NCBI RefSeq assembly: GCF_900090305.1
Contig: NZ_LT607751.1
Coordinates: 4,216,001-4,280,000 of the forward strand
Source of the DNA: Micromonospora siamensis
GTDB taxonomy: Bacteria; Actinomycetota; Actinomycetes; Mycobacteriales; Micromonosporaceae
Reading direction: 5' to 3'
DNA length: 64,000 nt
Part shown: positions 25,727 to 35,488 of the stretch, in pieces
Numbering within the stretch: position 1 is the first letter of the stretch
Layout: every line of letters starts with the position of its first letter
The notes under the pieces: model-generated
What the model was told of the DNA's origin: nothing
What the model saw: only the letters and a program-made list of their open reading frames with translations
The model's database searches: none
Program-made: the position numbers and the translations under genes

Positions 25727-27042
25727 CAGGTCAGGTCGAGTGAGATCGCGTCGGCGCTGGTCGCGTTGCGTTCCACGTCCGTCATCTCGGCGGTCGACAG
25801 GGTGAGCGCGTAGTGCTGGCGGGGGTCGAAGTCGGCGAACTGGTCGACCCGGTCCAGCACGTCCCCCACCAGCTTCTTCAGGAAGAGCCGCGGCGCCACG
25901 CCGACCTTGCCGCCCAGACCGCCGGCAACGGCATCAGCCAACTGGCCGAGGTACGCGTCGCCCACCAGGTCGCGTACCCGCTCGGGTGCGGCCGACCCGT
26001 CGGCGTAGAGATCACGGACCCGGCCACCCAGCTCGACCAGTGAGTCCACCGTGAAGCCGGCGAGCCGGATCTGCACTGCCCGAGGGTTGTCGAACCGCGG
26101 GTCGGTGGTGAAGTCGACGGCGAGCCGCTGGGCCAGGGGCGCCAGCCGTTGCACGCCCTGCGGCCCGTCGAAGAATGCCGGTGTGCCGGTGATGACGAGG
26201 TACAGCCCGGGGAAGCGGCCGGAGTGCACCTCGTCGATAAGCTGGCGCAGGGCGTTGAGCGCCTTGTCGCGGGCGTCGGAGCGGACCCGCTGCAGCGTCT
26301 CCACCTCGTCGAGGACCAGCAGGAGGCCGGGGTGACCGCTGTCCCGCAGCACCGCGAGCAGGCCCTGCAGGAAGCTGAGGGCTGCGAAGTGGTCCAGATC
26401 CCCGCGCACGCCGGCGACCCGCCGGGCCGACGCGGCGACGTGCGGCTGTCCGCCGAGCCAGGCCAGTACGGCCTCGGCGGTGGCGGGGTCACCGGCGAGG
26501 GAGGCGGTCCGGTAGCCGCGGAGCGCGGCGGCGAAGGCGGGTGCGGTGCGGCTGACCGTGGCGAGTCGCTGGTCGAGCAGCACCCCGACCGCCCGGTCGA
26601 GCGCGTCCGGGTCGTCGGCGGCCACCTCGCCCGCCGCGAGGACGTCCTCCTCCAACGCGTAGAACCAGCCGTCCACCACGGGCCGCATCGCACTCGGCGG
26701 GAACGTCGAGGTGGTGAGCCGCTCGGTGAGCCGGCGGTACACGGTCTCCAGCTTGTGCAGCGGGGTCTCGTTCTCGGAGATCTGCACCTCGGCGGTGGCG
26801 AAGTTGGCGCGCTTGGCTCGTTCGGCGATCCACCGGGTGAAGAAGGTCTTGCCGGACCCGTACTCGCCGCGGACTGCCTTGAAGACCGAGCCGCTGGTGG
26901 CGACCGTGTCGAGGTCCTCCCCCACCGCACCGGTGAACCGGTCGAGTCCGACGGCGAAGAGGTCCAGGCCCGCCGACGGGACGGCGCCCCGGCGCAGCGC
27001 GTCGATGACCTCCCGCCGCCGGGCCGGGCTGACGGCGGTCAC
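25726..27042 (-). CDS. brxD: BREX-2 ATP-binding protein BrxD
   Basis: AAA-type ATPase of the BrxD (DUF2791) family, 438 residues. Walker A is RGEYGSGKTFF (58-68) and Walker B is GLLLVLDEVETLQ (239-251). In the type 2 BREX set it lies between pglZ and the helicase, exactly as here. Its GTG start overlaps the stop of pglZ by four bases (GTGA) and its TGA overlaps the ATG of brxHI, so all three are coupled. Its exact role in blocking phage replication is not established. Confidence 0.9.
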   Translation of the reverse strand: MTAVSPARRREVIDALRRGAVPSAGLDLFAVGLDRFTGAVGEDLDTVATSGSVFKAVRGEYGSGKTFFTRWIAERAKRANFATAEVQISENETPLHKLETVYRRLTERLTTSTFPPSAMRPVVDGWFYALEEDVLAAGEVAADDPDALDRAVGVLLDQRLATVSRTAPAFAAALRGYRTASLAGDPATAEAVLAWLGGQPHVAASARRVAGVRGDLDHFAALSFLQGLLAVLRDSGHPGLLLVLDEVETLQRVRSDARDKALNALRQLIDEVHSGRFPGLYLVITGTPAFFDGPQGVQRLAPLAQRLAVDFTTDPRFDNPRAVQIRLAGFTVDSLVELGGRVRDLYADGSAAPERVRDLVGDAYLGQLADAVAGGLGGKVGVAPRLFLKKLVGDVLDRVDQFADFDPRQHYALTLSTAEMTDVERNATSADAISLDLT

Positions 27043-29780
27043 GGACCACCTCCGGGCAGGCCGAACTGCGTGCGCAGCAGGGCGATGTCCAGTTTGACGG
27101 TCCGCCCGTCGTCGATCTGGGTCAGCACCGGGTAGTTGTCGACGTTGAAGATCCGCTGCAGGGTGGTCACGAATCCACCTTCCCGCCCGGGCAGCTCACC
27201 GGCCCGCTGGCCGAGCACAGCCAGCGGCAGCACACCCTTCGCCTCGACCAGCGCGCGCAGCGCGGCCTCGATCTTCTTCCGGTCCACTCGGCGCGGGGTG
27301 AGGCCGTGCTGGGCCGAGAACAGCTCGGTGTCCAGCACCGCGCTCACCAGGTCGCCGTCGCCAGCCGGCGGTTCCGCGGCGGGAGCGCTCGCCAGCTCCG
27401 GTACGTCGAACAGCGCGTCCCCGGCCACGGCCGGCACCTTGCGGCGTGACCGCGGCGCGGGCACCGGGGCCATCGGCGCAACCGGCACGGGAACGGGCAC
27501 CGATGCCTGCCACCAGTCCGGTGGGCTGGTCTCGACGGGAGCCCAGCCGGCCGGCGGGCGGGTCGCGTTCGGCATCAGGTACGCCAGCAACGGGATGGTG
27601 ACCTCGGCCAGGGACGCGCCGCCGTGGTAGCCCGCCTTGCTGGGACGGTAGCGCAACATCGGGTCCCACAGCGCGACGATCCGATTGCCGTCGGCCACCA
27701 CCCGAGGGCCGGTCAGCTCGACCTCCCCGGGGGCGACCGGCCCGGGACCGGTGCGGTGCCGGGCCGAGCCGGCGTCGGCAGCCTTGACGTACTGCCCGCC
27801 CCGTTCCAGCACGTGCCCGTGGTCGCTGGTGATGACCACGGCGCGTCCGGAGGATCGTGCCTGGTCGAGCAGGCTGCCCAGGAAGCCGAGGTCGTCGAGC
27901 TGCCATCCGGGTTCGTCGCCCTCGCGGCCGTGGGTCAGCGACTCGTCCACCGTGTTGATCACGACGGCGACCACCGGGGCCGTGCCAGCCACCGCATCGG
28001 CCAGCTCAGCCGCATACGCCCAGCCTGCGCCACCCTTGGCCGGCCCCTTGTGGAAGATCCGGGACCCCTTGCCCCACCGGCCGTCGACGAAGAGCTTCTT
28101 CTCGTGCTCCTGGTTGCCGGTGCGGAGGGCGCCGGCGAAGAGCGAGGTCCGGGACACCGCGGTCAGGGTCGGCAGGGCGGCCACGAGGCCACGTCGGCGG
28201 CCAGCCCCGGAGCCGGCGAGCGGGTCGTACTCGACCCAGTGCGGGGACAGTTCGTCGGCGAGCTGAACGGCCACGGCGGCGCTCATCCCGTCGAGGACGA
28301 CGAGCAGCACCGTCCGGTCGGCCTTGACCAGCGGGTCGATGACGCTGGGCAGCAGGTTCTCTACGGTGAGTAGGCCGCCGTCGCTTCCGGGACCGGCGGT
28401 GGCCCAGGCCGCGAAGCGACCGGCGAACGCCTGGTCCAGGTCCCGCCGCCGCTGCTGCGCGTCGTCGTGGATCTGCCGGAACGCGGCCTGCAGTTCGGGG
28501 TTGGCGTCGTCGCCGGCCCAGACGTGGTGCAGCGCCACGTCGACCCAGCCCCACTGGCCGATCTGCCGCTCCACCCCGTCGGCCACACTCGCTGGCGGCT
28601 CCGGTGCGGTGCCGAGCCAGCGTACGAGCCGCTGAGCCATCCGGATGCGGTTGACCCGGGTGGCTTCCAGGTCGGCCAGTCGGTGCCCGGCCAGCGCCTC
28701 CACCGCGTCGTCGAGCGCGCGGTTGCCCGGGTCACGCAGGGCGGCCAGGAGGGCCTGCGCGGTGGCGGTGATCCGCCGGGTGAAGCCGGTGCGCAGGATC
28801 GGGCTGTGGCCGGCGCTGGCCGTCGCGTTGAACTGGACGAGGAGTTCCTCGGCCCGGTCCAGGACCGCACTGGCCTGCAACCGGGTGTCCCGGTCGCGGG
28901 CGGCAAGCATTCCGCTCACCACCTGCACCGCCGCGTCGGCGAAGGCACGCACGGTGGCGTCGTCATCGAGGTTGCCGAAGTACTGGTCGATGCGCCCCTG
29001 CGCCCGTACCGCCTCGGCGGTGGCGGTGGTCCACAGGGCGTCGCAGACCAGACCGAGTGGAAGCGCGTCGGTGCCGTGTCCGGCGGCGACGAGCGCGAAG
29101 AGCGCTCTGGCGGGCCGTCCGAACTGCTCGACGAGCCACCCGGCCAGGCCGTCCCGCTCCCCCTCCCGGAGCAGCCCGAGGGCCTCGACCGCGCCCGGCT
29201 CGGCGCTCCACCGCAGCAGCGTCGTGACGTCCAGGTCGTCGGGGCTGCCACCCCTGCGGTCGAGGCCGAGGCGTACGGCGGCGAGGTGTCGCAGCGCCAC
29301 GTCGCGGGTGAGCACGGCGGTGGTGAGCTTCGGCCAGCCGGCGGGTGGCATCGCGTCGAGCAGTGCCTCACCGGCCCAGCCCTCCCGCTCCAGCGCGCTG
29401 TCGGGCAGTTGCGCGCCGAAGGCGTCCACGACCAGGTCCCACGGCTCGACGGTGATCACCCGCTGCCGGAAGATCCGGCTGCGCACCCCGTGCCCGAGGC
29501 TCGACTCGGGGATGTCGGTGAGCAGGACCAGCACCTCGTCGCCTCGGTCAGCGACGAGGTGCTCCCAGATGGCCAACGGCGACACACACGGCACGACCCG
29601 GGCGTGGCGTCCGCCGGGCAACACCATCGCGGGGTCGTGCGGCCAGGCCGGCTCGGCGCGCACGACCAGCACCGGGTACGCCTCGCCGTTGCGGTGCCGG
29701 TCGAGCTGCTGCGCCACCTTCTGCCGGAGCGCCACCGGGTTGATCCGCAGCGCCTGGGACGGCGCGGGTGCCTGGGTCAC
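27039..29780 (-). CDS. pglZ: BREX-2 phosphatase-fold protein PglZ
   Basis: Large 913-residue member of the PglZ family, core protein of every BREX type. The alkaline-phosphatase-like metal site is visible as LLVVLDGMSAAVAVQLADEL (Asp near residue 490) and VVITSDHGHVLERGGQYVK (DHGH near 645), followed by ITSDHGH-dependent loops and the conserved YRPSKAGYHGGASLAEVTIPLLAYL segment. The first 450 residues are helical and fit a recognition or protein-interaction region. A flexible Pro-rich linker near 770-800 precedes a C-terminal winged-helix-like tail. The GTG overlaps the stop of pglY by four bases. Confidence 0.92.
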   Translation of the reverse strand: MTQAPAPSQALRINPVALRQKVAQQLDRHRNGEAYPVLVVRAEPAWPHDPAMVLPGGRHARVVPCVSPLAIWEHLVADRGDEVLVLLTDIPESSLGHGVRSRIFRQRVITVEPWDLVVDAFGAQLPDSALEREGWAGEALLDAMPPAGWPKLTTAVLTRDVALRHLAAVRLGLDRRGGSPDDLDVTTLLRWSAEPGAVEALGLLREGERDGLAGWLVEQFGRPARALFALVAAGHGTDALPLGLVCDALWTTATAEAVRAQGRIDQYFGNLDDDATVRAFADAAVQVVSGMLAARDRDTRLQASAVLDRAEELLVQFNATASAGHSPILRTGFTRRITATAQALLAALRDPGNRALDDAVEALAGHRLADLEATRVNRIRMAQRLVRWLGTAPEPPASVADGVERQIGQWGWVDVALHHVWAGDDANPELQAAFRQIHDDAQQRRRDLDQAFAGRFAAWATAGPGSDGGLLTVENLLPSVIDPLVKADRTVLLVVLDGMSAAVAVQLADELSPHWVEYDPLAGSGAGRRRGLVAALPTLTAVSRTSLFAGALRTGNQEHEKKLFVDGRWGKGSRIFHKGPAKGGAGWAYAAELADAVAGTAPVVAVVINTVDESLTHGREGDEPGWQLDDLGFLGSLLDQARSSGRAVVITSDHGHVLERGGQYVKAADAGSARHRTGPGPVAPGEVELTGPRVVADGNRIVALWDPMLRYRPSKAGYHGGASLAEVTIPLLAYLMPNATRPPAGWAPVETSPPDWWQASVPVPVPVAPMAPVPAPRSRRKVPAVAGDALFDVPELASAPAAEPPAGDGDLVSAVLDTELFSAQHGLTPRRVDRKKIEAALRALVEAKGVLPLAVLGQRAGELPGREGGFVTTLQRIFNVDNYPVLTQIDDGRTVKLDIALLRTQFGLPGGGP

Positions 29781-32700
29781 GGCACAATTCTCCAGGTCAC
29801 CTCGATGGTCGCGTCGGGTTGGTCAGCGGCGAAGGCCCGCAGCTGCTCCACAGCCCGATCGAGGTCGCCGGCCGGCACCGAGATCCGCCCACTCGGCGAG
29901 TCGACCACGACCTCCGCAACCTCGGGCGTCTCCTGGTCGGTCGGGCGGCGTGGGTGGGTGATGTCGGCAGCGTTCTCGTCGCGTCCAGGTCGATAGACGA
30001 CCGGCGGCTTCTGAGTGGTGGCGCGACGCAGCAGGGCGGTGGCGTCGGTCTGGGCCCGACGTAGGGCCGGGGCGAGCGGGGCGGTCAGCTCGTCGGCCTG
30101 GGCCACGCGGCGCAGCTCGCCGAGGATCGCCGCCGCCTCGGCCGCGTACGGCTCGGGCAGCCCGGCGACGATCTCGAAGGTGTCCCAGGGGGCGGCGGCG
30201 AGCGCCGCCGAGACCTGCGCGGCGCTCATGATGCTCTTGCCGGTCCGGTCGGCCGGGCCAGCAAGCTCGGCGCGGGCGAGCCGTTCGACGGCTTCCACCG
30301 CCGACCGTCCGTTGGCCAGCGCCTCCAGCAGGTCGGCGGCGGACCGGGCGGTGGCGAGTCGTCCGGTGTCAGACTCCTTGTCGATGCCGAGCCAGGTGGC
30401 GTGCTGGTCCAGGCGGGCGACCAGCCCGTGGGCGGCTTCCCGGTGGCGGTTCGCCTGGGTGGTCAGGTCGCGGCCGAAGAGCGCCACGAGCCGACCCCGG
30501 CGCAGGTCGAGCGGCTGGACGCCGAAGATGGCCGCGGAGCGGGCCCGCGCCGCCTGCCAGTCGTTCTCGCTGGGCAGGCGCTCCTCCCGCAGGGTGTGGT
30601 CCGCGGTGATCTTCCCCAGTTCGGGAGCCGGGACCACCTCACTGCCGTGGAGGTAGAAAGCGCGGTCGGTCTGCTCGGCGAAGGTCGCCACGACGAGCTG
30701 CGCGACGATCGGGTCGAGGCCGCGCGGGCTCGGGTCGTCGATCCAGCGCAGCAGGTCGCCGACGCGGAGCTCGCCGGTGATGCCCTCGCTGGACGCCTTG
30801 CGCTGGAAGTGCTGGACCCACTCCCCCGCGATGACGAACGCCGCCTCGTGCATGGTGCCCAGGCCGAGCGGGTTGGCGATGCGGCGCACGGTCTGCCGGT
30901 GCGTACGGTCGACCTCGACGCGTCCCTCGGGTGACTCGACGGCCCGGCGGACGTGGTCGAGCACCACCTTGACGTCGGCAAGCCGGATCGGGTCGCCCTT
31001 GCGGTCCGGGTCGAAGTCCGGATGGGCCGGGTACTGCTGGCCGAGCATCTGGTCACCGATGCTGCGCAGGGCGTCGTTGAAGGTGGCGCCCATCGGCAGC
31101 TTCGGCTCGAGCGCCCGGGTCAGCGACTGGAGATGGTCGTCGAAGCCGACCACCACGTCGGTGGGCTGCTTGCCGGCCAGCCCGTACGCCTGGCGCAGCA
31201 CGGCCTGCATCTTGGCGAGCAGCGCGCTGCGCTGGTTGGTCAGCGCGCCGTGCGCGCGGCGCCGGTCGTCCGGGTTGAGATGCTCGGCGTGGCTGTCGAA
31301 GCGCTGCCCTTCGAGCAGCTTGTCGATGATGACGAGCTTACCCAGTTCGGTGAGGCGCTCCACCGTGAGCGCCGCGGGGATCCAGCAGACGGTGCGGGAG
31401 GTGGTCCGGCTGATCAGCTCCTGCACCCGCTGCCGGTCGTCGGCCGGGCCGTGGCTGCCGTCGTCGAACGGATAGTCGATGATCATCCGCCAGCCGGCCG
31501 GGTCGTTCGGGTGGAACGCCTCGTCACGGATGTCGTTGGCGTCGCGGACGTTGCCGTAGACCAGTTCGATGACCCGGCGGCTGCCCCGCCAGCTCAGCCC
31601 CGCCTCGGCGAAGAACGAGTCGCTCCACGGCACGCCGAGCTGCTGCCAGAGCAGCCGCTGCACGATGTGCTTGCGGGCGCCCTCGTTGTCGTAGTGCTTG
31701 GCGGTGGCGAGGACGCTGTCGACGTCCACGCCGACCAGCTCCAGCGAGACGATCGGGTCGTCGCCCTCGCCGATGCGGATCTCGGCGAACCGCCCGGCCC
31801 AGTCGGTGAGCTTGCGGTTGACCTGGGCAACCTCGCCGCCGGGGATCGGGCTGGTGATGCTGCCGTGGTTCAGCGCGGAGAGCCGCCGGGCGGTGAGGTT
31901 CCGCAGCGCCGGCACGCTGGGCGCGAGGGCGGCCAGCAGCAGCGTCTTGACGAGCCGGTCGTCACCGGTGAAGGCGCGGACCCGGCCGGTCACGTCGCCC
32001 GGCAGCGCGGTGCCGCGGCGGGCGGCCTCCAGGTCGTCGTCGGTGAGGTCGTACTGGCTGAGCAGGTAGGGGCGCAGCTTGAGGTCGTAGAGCTTCTGGG
32101 CCATCTCGAACTCGGCCTTGAGCTTCTCGGTGAACGGCTGGTCGCCGCCGCTGCTGATCACGTCGTAGAGGTCGCCGAGCGGGACGAGCTGGCCGAGGCG
32201 CAGCGTGTCGCGGCGGTCGACCAGCAGCTGACGCATCAGCTTCAGCGCGGTCCGGGAGCGCTGCAGCGCGCTGGAGACGTGCACCAGGGTGGAGAGGAAC
32301 GCCGGGCTGAACGGGTACGTCGACCGGAAGGCGTCGATGTCGGCGCCGCTGCCCGAGTCCGTGCCCAGGAGGGTGTCGAACACCTCCCGGCGTACCTTGG
32401 TGGTGGCGTCGAAGGCCTTGCCGATCGCCGCGGCGGCCGTGGTGTCGCGGGGTTTGAGCAGCCGGCGGCGGGCGATCTCCGGGAGGTTGCGGTCCTCCAG
32501 CTTGATCACGTCGAACCGGCCGCTGGCCAGGTTGAGGGTGTCCTGGTAGCTCAGCTCGTTGGCGCCGGTGACCTCCTCGCCGACGAGTTCGCGCAGGTCA
32601 CGCTGGCGGGCGATGAAGCTGACCACCGGGATGGGGCGGCGGGTGTCGCCACCCTCGACGAAGTTGGTGATCTTCTGGATCTCGCGGGAGACGAACTGCT

Positions 32701-33550
32701 GGTCGCCGATGGAGTTGGCCAGCCAGAGGATCAGCTCGTCGAGGAAGAGGATCAGGCCGTGGTAGCCGAGCTCCTTGGCGTGCCGGCTGATCTCGGTGAG
32801 ACCCCGGTCGAGCGAGACGAACGCCTCGGCATCCTCCCGGGCGTTGCTGAAGAAGCCCTTGTTCCAGCTGGTCAGCAGGTCGTTGACGAGCTTGCGGCGC
32901 AGCTCGTCGGAGTACGCGCCGGCGAACGCCTCGTCGAGGCGCTCGGCCGTCCAGAAGGTCTCGCTGTCGCCCCACTCGTCCTCGGCGTCCCCACCGGGCA
33001 GGCCCTCGATGAACTGCCTGTCGCCGATCTTCTCCCGCAGCGAGGCGGCCTGCTCCAGCAGCGAGTCGGTCCGGTGCACCGCCGGGATGGGCGCCTCGGG
33101 GTGCAGGGCGCGGACCCGGTCGACGTAGCCACCGAGGACGCGCTGCTCCAGCGAGCGGGCGTCGAGCAGGTGGTACGGAATCAGCAGGAACTTGCGGCCG
33201 TCCAGCCAAACGCTGTGCTTGGCGACCAGCGGCGCCAGCTCGTCGCGCCCCCGGGCGGCGGCCTCGCCGCGCAGCAGCGCGTGCAGCACCGCCATGAAGT
33301 GCGACTTACCGGAGCCGAAGGAGCCGTGCAGGTAGGCGGCCTTGGAGGCGTGCCCCTCGACCGCGGAGCGGATCAGCCCGAGCGCCTCGTCGAAGTTGCC
33401 GAGCAGCCGGTCCGTGACGACGTAGTCGCGGAGGGTGGCGTCGGCGTCGGCGACGCTGTCGGCGAGCTTGAGCACGAAGTCGCTCGTGCTCGTGCGCTCC
33501 GGGATGTCGATGTAGTCCCGGAGCAGCGGCGCAGGGGTGGGCGAAGACAT
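29777..33550 (-). CDS. pglY: BREX-2 P-loop ATPase PglY
   Basis: Large P-loop protein of 1257 residues, the PglY (DUF6079) component of type 2 BREX, related to BrxC of type 1. Walker A is HGSFGSGKSHFM (75-86), within the N-terminal AAA-like domain, and LILFLDELILWLANSIGDQQ (near residue 260) is the Walker B/sensor region. The rest is a long helical protein with no further recognised motif. The ATG at 33550 starts MSSPTPAPLLRDYIDIPE; an in-frame extension to 33613 has no support. Only 95 bases separate the start from an IS256-family element whose transposase reads in the opposite direction, so expression of pglY-pglZ-brxD-brxHI needs a promoter in these 95 bases or in the end of the IS. Confidence 0.92.
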   Translation of the reverse strand: MSSPTPAPLLRDYIDIPERTSTSDFVLKLADSVADADATLRDYVVTDRLLGNFDEALGLIRSAVEGHASKAAYLHGSFGSGKSHFMAVLHALLRGEAAARGRDELAPLVAKHSVWLDGRKFLLIPYHLLDARSLEQRVLGGYVDRVRALHPEAPIPAVHRTDSLLEQAASLREKIGDRQFIEGLPGGDAEDEWGDSETFWTAERLDEAFAGAYSDELRRKLVNDLLTSWNKGFFSNAREDAEAFVSLDRGLTEISRHAKELGYHGLILFLDELILWLANSIGDQQFVSREIQKITNFVEGGDTRRPIPVVSFIARQRDLRELVGEEVTGANELSYQDTLNLASGRFDVIKLEDRNLPEIARRRLLKPRDTTAAAAIGKAFDATTKVRREVFDTLLGTDSGSGADIDAFRSTYPFSPAFLSTLVHVSSALQRSRTALKLMRQLLVDRRDTLRLGQLVPLGDLYDVISSGGDQPFTEKLKAEFEMAQKLYDLKLRPYLLSQYDLTDDDLEAARRGTALPGDVTGRVRAFTGDDRLVKTLLLAALAPSVPALRNLTARRLSALNHGSITSPIPGGEVAQVNRKLTDWAGRFAEIRIGEGDDPIVSLELVGVDVDSVLATAKHYDNEGARKHIVQRLLWQQLGVPWSDSFFAEAGLSWRGSRRVIELVYGNVRDANDIRDEAFHPNDPAGWRMIIDYPFDDGSHGPADDRQRVQELISRTTSRTVCWIPAALTVERLTELGKLVIIDKLLEGQRFDSHAEHLNPDDRRRAHGALTNQRSALLAKMQAVLRQAYGLAGKQPTDVVVGFDDHLQSLTRALEPKLPMGATFNDALRSIGDQMLGQQYPAHPDFDPDRKGDPIRLADVKVVLDHVRRAVESPEGRVEVDRTHRQTVRRIANPLGLGTMHEAAFVIAGEWVQHFQRKASSEGITGELRVGDLLRWIDDPSPRGLDPIVAQLVVATFAEQTDRAFYLHGSEVVPAPELGKITADHTLREERLPSENDWQAARARSAAIFGVQPLDLRRGRLVALFGRDLTTQANRHREAAHGLVARLDQHATWLGIDKESDTGRLATARSAADLLEALANGRSAVEAVERLARAELAGPADRTGKSIMSAAQVSAALAAAPWDTFEIVAGLPEPYAAEAAAILGELRRVAQADELTAPLAPALRRAQTDATALLRRATTQKPPVVYRPGRDENAADITHPRRPTDQETPEVAEVVVDSPSGRISVPAGDLDRAVEQLRAFAADQPDATIEVTWRIVP

Positions 33551-33644
33551 GCTGCTTACCGTACCGATCGCGGGAGCCTGCGCACCCGCCCGGTGGACGG
33601 TCGAGGCGGTCACGACAGCAGACTCGCCGGCGGGAGTGTGGATC

Positions 33645-33660
33645 TAACGGTGTTTCCGGC
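33645..33660 (+). repeat. left terminal inverted repeat of IS256-family element
   Basis: TAACGGTGTTTCCGGC, an exact complement of 34997-35012. Confidence 0.93.
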
Positions 33661-33701
33661 CTGACCCGCCAGGCGTTGTGCCTGGTGAGGAGGGTGCCGT
33701 A

Positions 33702-34988
33702 ATGACCGCGACACTGAACGACCAGACCGGACGTAGGAAGCGGCCCGAGCCGTCGGCGGAGGCGAAGGCCGCCGCCGATCTGGTCCGGGCCGCTAAGGAA
33801 CAAGGGCTGTCGTTGACCGGCCCGGACGGGCTGCTCAAGCAGCTGACCAAGACGGTCCTGGAGACCGCGCTCAACGAAGAGATGACGGAGCACCTCGGCT
33901 ACGAAAAACACGACCAGGCTGGTGCCGGGTCGGGCAACATCCGCAACGGCACCCGGTCGAAGACCGTCTTGACCGACGCCAACGGTCCGGTGCAGATCGA
34001 CGTGCCGCGGGACCGGGCCGGCACGTTCGAACCGCAGATCGTCCGCAAGCGGCAGCGGCGCCTGTCGGGGGTCGACGAGGTCGTGTTGTCGCTGTATGCC
34101 AAAGGCCTCACGACCGGGGAGATCAGCGCGCACTTCGCAGAGATCTACGGGGCTTCGGTGTCGAAGGAGACGATCTCCCGGATCACCGACAAGGTGATCG
34201 AGGAGATGACCGACTGGTCCCACCGGCCCCTGGATGAGATCTACGCCGCCGTGTTCATCGATGCCATCGTGGTCAAGGTCCGCGACGGGCAGGTCGCGAA
34301 CCGGCCGTTCTACGCCGCGATCGGGGTCACCCTCGACGGGGAGAAAGACATCCTCGGGCTGTGGGCCGGCTCCGGCGGTGAAGGCGCGAAGTTCTGGATG
34401 AGCGTGCTGACCGACCTGCGTAACCGGGGCGTCAAGGACGTGTTCTTCCTCGTCTGCGACGGCCTCAAGGGCCTGCCCGAGGTCGTGACGAACGTGTGGC
34501 CCCGCACGGTGGTGCAGACCTGCGTGATCCACCTGATCCGCAACACGTTCCGCCTCACCTCCCGCCGGTACTGGGACGAACTCAAGCGCGACATCAAGCC
34601 GATCTACACCGCCGTCAACGCCGACGCCGCCCGGGCCGCCTTCGACGACCTGGCCGACAAGTGGCGCGGCCGGTATCCGGCGGTGATCCGACTGTGGGAC
34701 AACGCCTGGGCGGAGTTCATCCCGTTCCTCGACTACGACCTGGAAATCCGCAAGGTCATCTGCTCCACGAACGCGATCGAGTCCCTCAACGCCCGCTACC
34801 GGCGAGCGGTCAAGGCCCGCGGCCACTTCCCCAACGAGCAGGCCGCGTTGAAGTGTCTGTACCTGGTGACCCGGTCCCTGGACCCCACCGGAGCAGGCAG
34901 AACCCGATGGACGATGCGCTGGAAACCCGCGTTGAACGCCTTCGCCATCACCTTCAGCGACCGCTTCCCAGCCGCTGAAACCTACTAA
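33702..34988 (+). CDS. IS256-family transposase
   Basis: DDE transposase of the mutator/IS256 family, 428 residues. The family pattern GLLKQLTKTVLETALNEEMTEHLGYEKHD opens the protein; catalytic acids are in EIYAAVFIDAIVVKVRDG (first Asp), FFLVCDGLKGLPEVV (second Asp) and STNAIESLNARYRRAVKARG (Glu). The ATG at 33702 follows GAGGAGGG; an in-frame GTG at 33678 is less likely. The reading frame is complete, so the element may still be active. It is transcribed against the BREX genes. Confidence 0.95.
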   Translation: MTATLNDQTGRRKRPEPSAEAKAAADLVRAAKEQGLSLTGPDGLLKQLTKTVLETALNEEMTEHLGYEKHDQAGAGSGNIRNGTRSKTVLTDANGPVQIDVPRDRAGTFEPQIVRKRQRRLSGVDEVVLSLYAKGLTTGEISAHFAEIYGASVSKETISRITDKVIEEMTDWSHRPLDEIYAAVFIDAIVVKVRDGQVANRPFYAAIGVTLDGEKDILGLWAGSGGEGAKFWMSVLTDLRNRGVKDVFFLVCDGLKGLPEVVTNVWPRTVVQTCVIHLIRNTFRLTSRRYWDELKRDIKPIYTAVNADAARAAFDDLADKWRGRYPAVIRLWDNAWAEFIPFLDYDLEIRKVICSTNAIESLNARYRRAVKARGHFPNEQAALKCLYLVTRSLDPTGAGRTRWTMRWKPALNAFAITFSDRFPAAETY

Positions 34989-34996
34989 CCAAGCTC

Positions 34997-35012
34997 GCCG
35001 GAAACACCGTTA
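34997..35012 (-). repeat. right terminal inverted repeat of IS256-family element
   Basis: GCCGGAAACACCGTTA, exact complement of 33645-33660; it begins eight bases after the transposase stop. Confidence 0.93.
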
Positions 35013-35488
35013 GCGAGACAGCCCCCAGCCGCGCCACATTCGTGCCCGTCGCCTGCAAGGCCGCTGTGGCAGGTGCCGCAACCGGCTCGGCCACCACAGC
35101 GGGTGTGCGTGGCCAGCGCCGGATCGTTGACAGTGGCCGCCCCGCTTGTGCTGATGGCCGTCGCGGTCGGCGTCAGCGCCTACGCCGATCACCAACGCCA
35201 GGAAGCGATCGAGCGGATCACTGACCTGCCGAGTGTGCGAGGGGGAATGCCTCGTTTGTTCAGATGCATGTTTGGGATCGAGGGGACGTCCGGGAGGTGT
35301 TCCTGGGCTGTAGGCACGGTCTCGGAGGCAGGCACGCGAGACGATCCGTTGACGGCTTCGTGCAGGCCTTCCAAGCCGCGGATCCACCGTGCCAGGCAGA
35401 GGCTGTAGCGTAGTTGGTGGATCGGCCGGACAAGTGAGAGTTGATCGACGGACGTAGCGTCGACCGCGGGTGACGTCCACGGCACTCG
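35013..35488. other. 476-base stretch without an intact gene
   Basis: No intact reading frame with normal codon bias is seen. On the plus strand 35040-35140 can be read as a zinc-ribbon-like piece (GRCGRCRNRLGHHSGCAWP) in one frame, and 35135-35230 as a membrane segment (VAAPLVLMAVAVGVSAYADHQ) in another. This looks like a decayed small membrane/zinc-ribbon gene, but the evidence is weak. Confidence 0.35.

Larger units (their letters stand above)
33645..35012. mobile_element. IS256-family insertion sequence
   Basis: A 1368-base element bounded by perfect 16-base inverted repeats, TAACGGTGTTTCCGGC at the left and its complement at the right. It contains one transposase gene on the plus strand. 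The 8-9 bases outside the two ends do not match, so a target duplication is not visible; either the element has been rearranged after insertion or one flank has mutated. It lies between the pglX relic (35489) and pglY. Confidence 0.92.

Noticed and set aside
23597..33550. BREX type 1 instead of type 2
   Set aside because: BrxA, BrxB, BrxL and BrxC of type 1 are not seen. PglW, PglY, BrxD and BrxHI are the type 2 set.
30953..33664. Plus-strand open frame of 903 codons opposite pglY
   Set aside because: Val/Gly/Asp/Arg-rich shadow without motifs; pglY on the other strand has a Walker A and a conserved operon position.
33645..35012. Target-site duplication of the IS256-family element
   Set aside because: The 8-9 bases outside the two inverted repeats do not match, so no duplication is claimed.
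35042..35408. Short plus-strand frames after the IS256 element as real genes
   Set aside because: Zinc-ribbon-like and membrane-like pieces are in different frames and codon bias is weak; at most a decayed gene.
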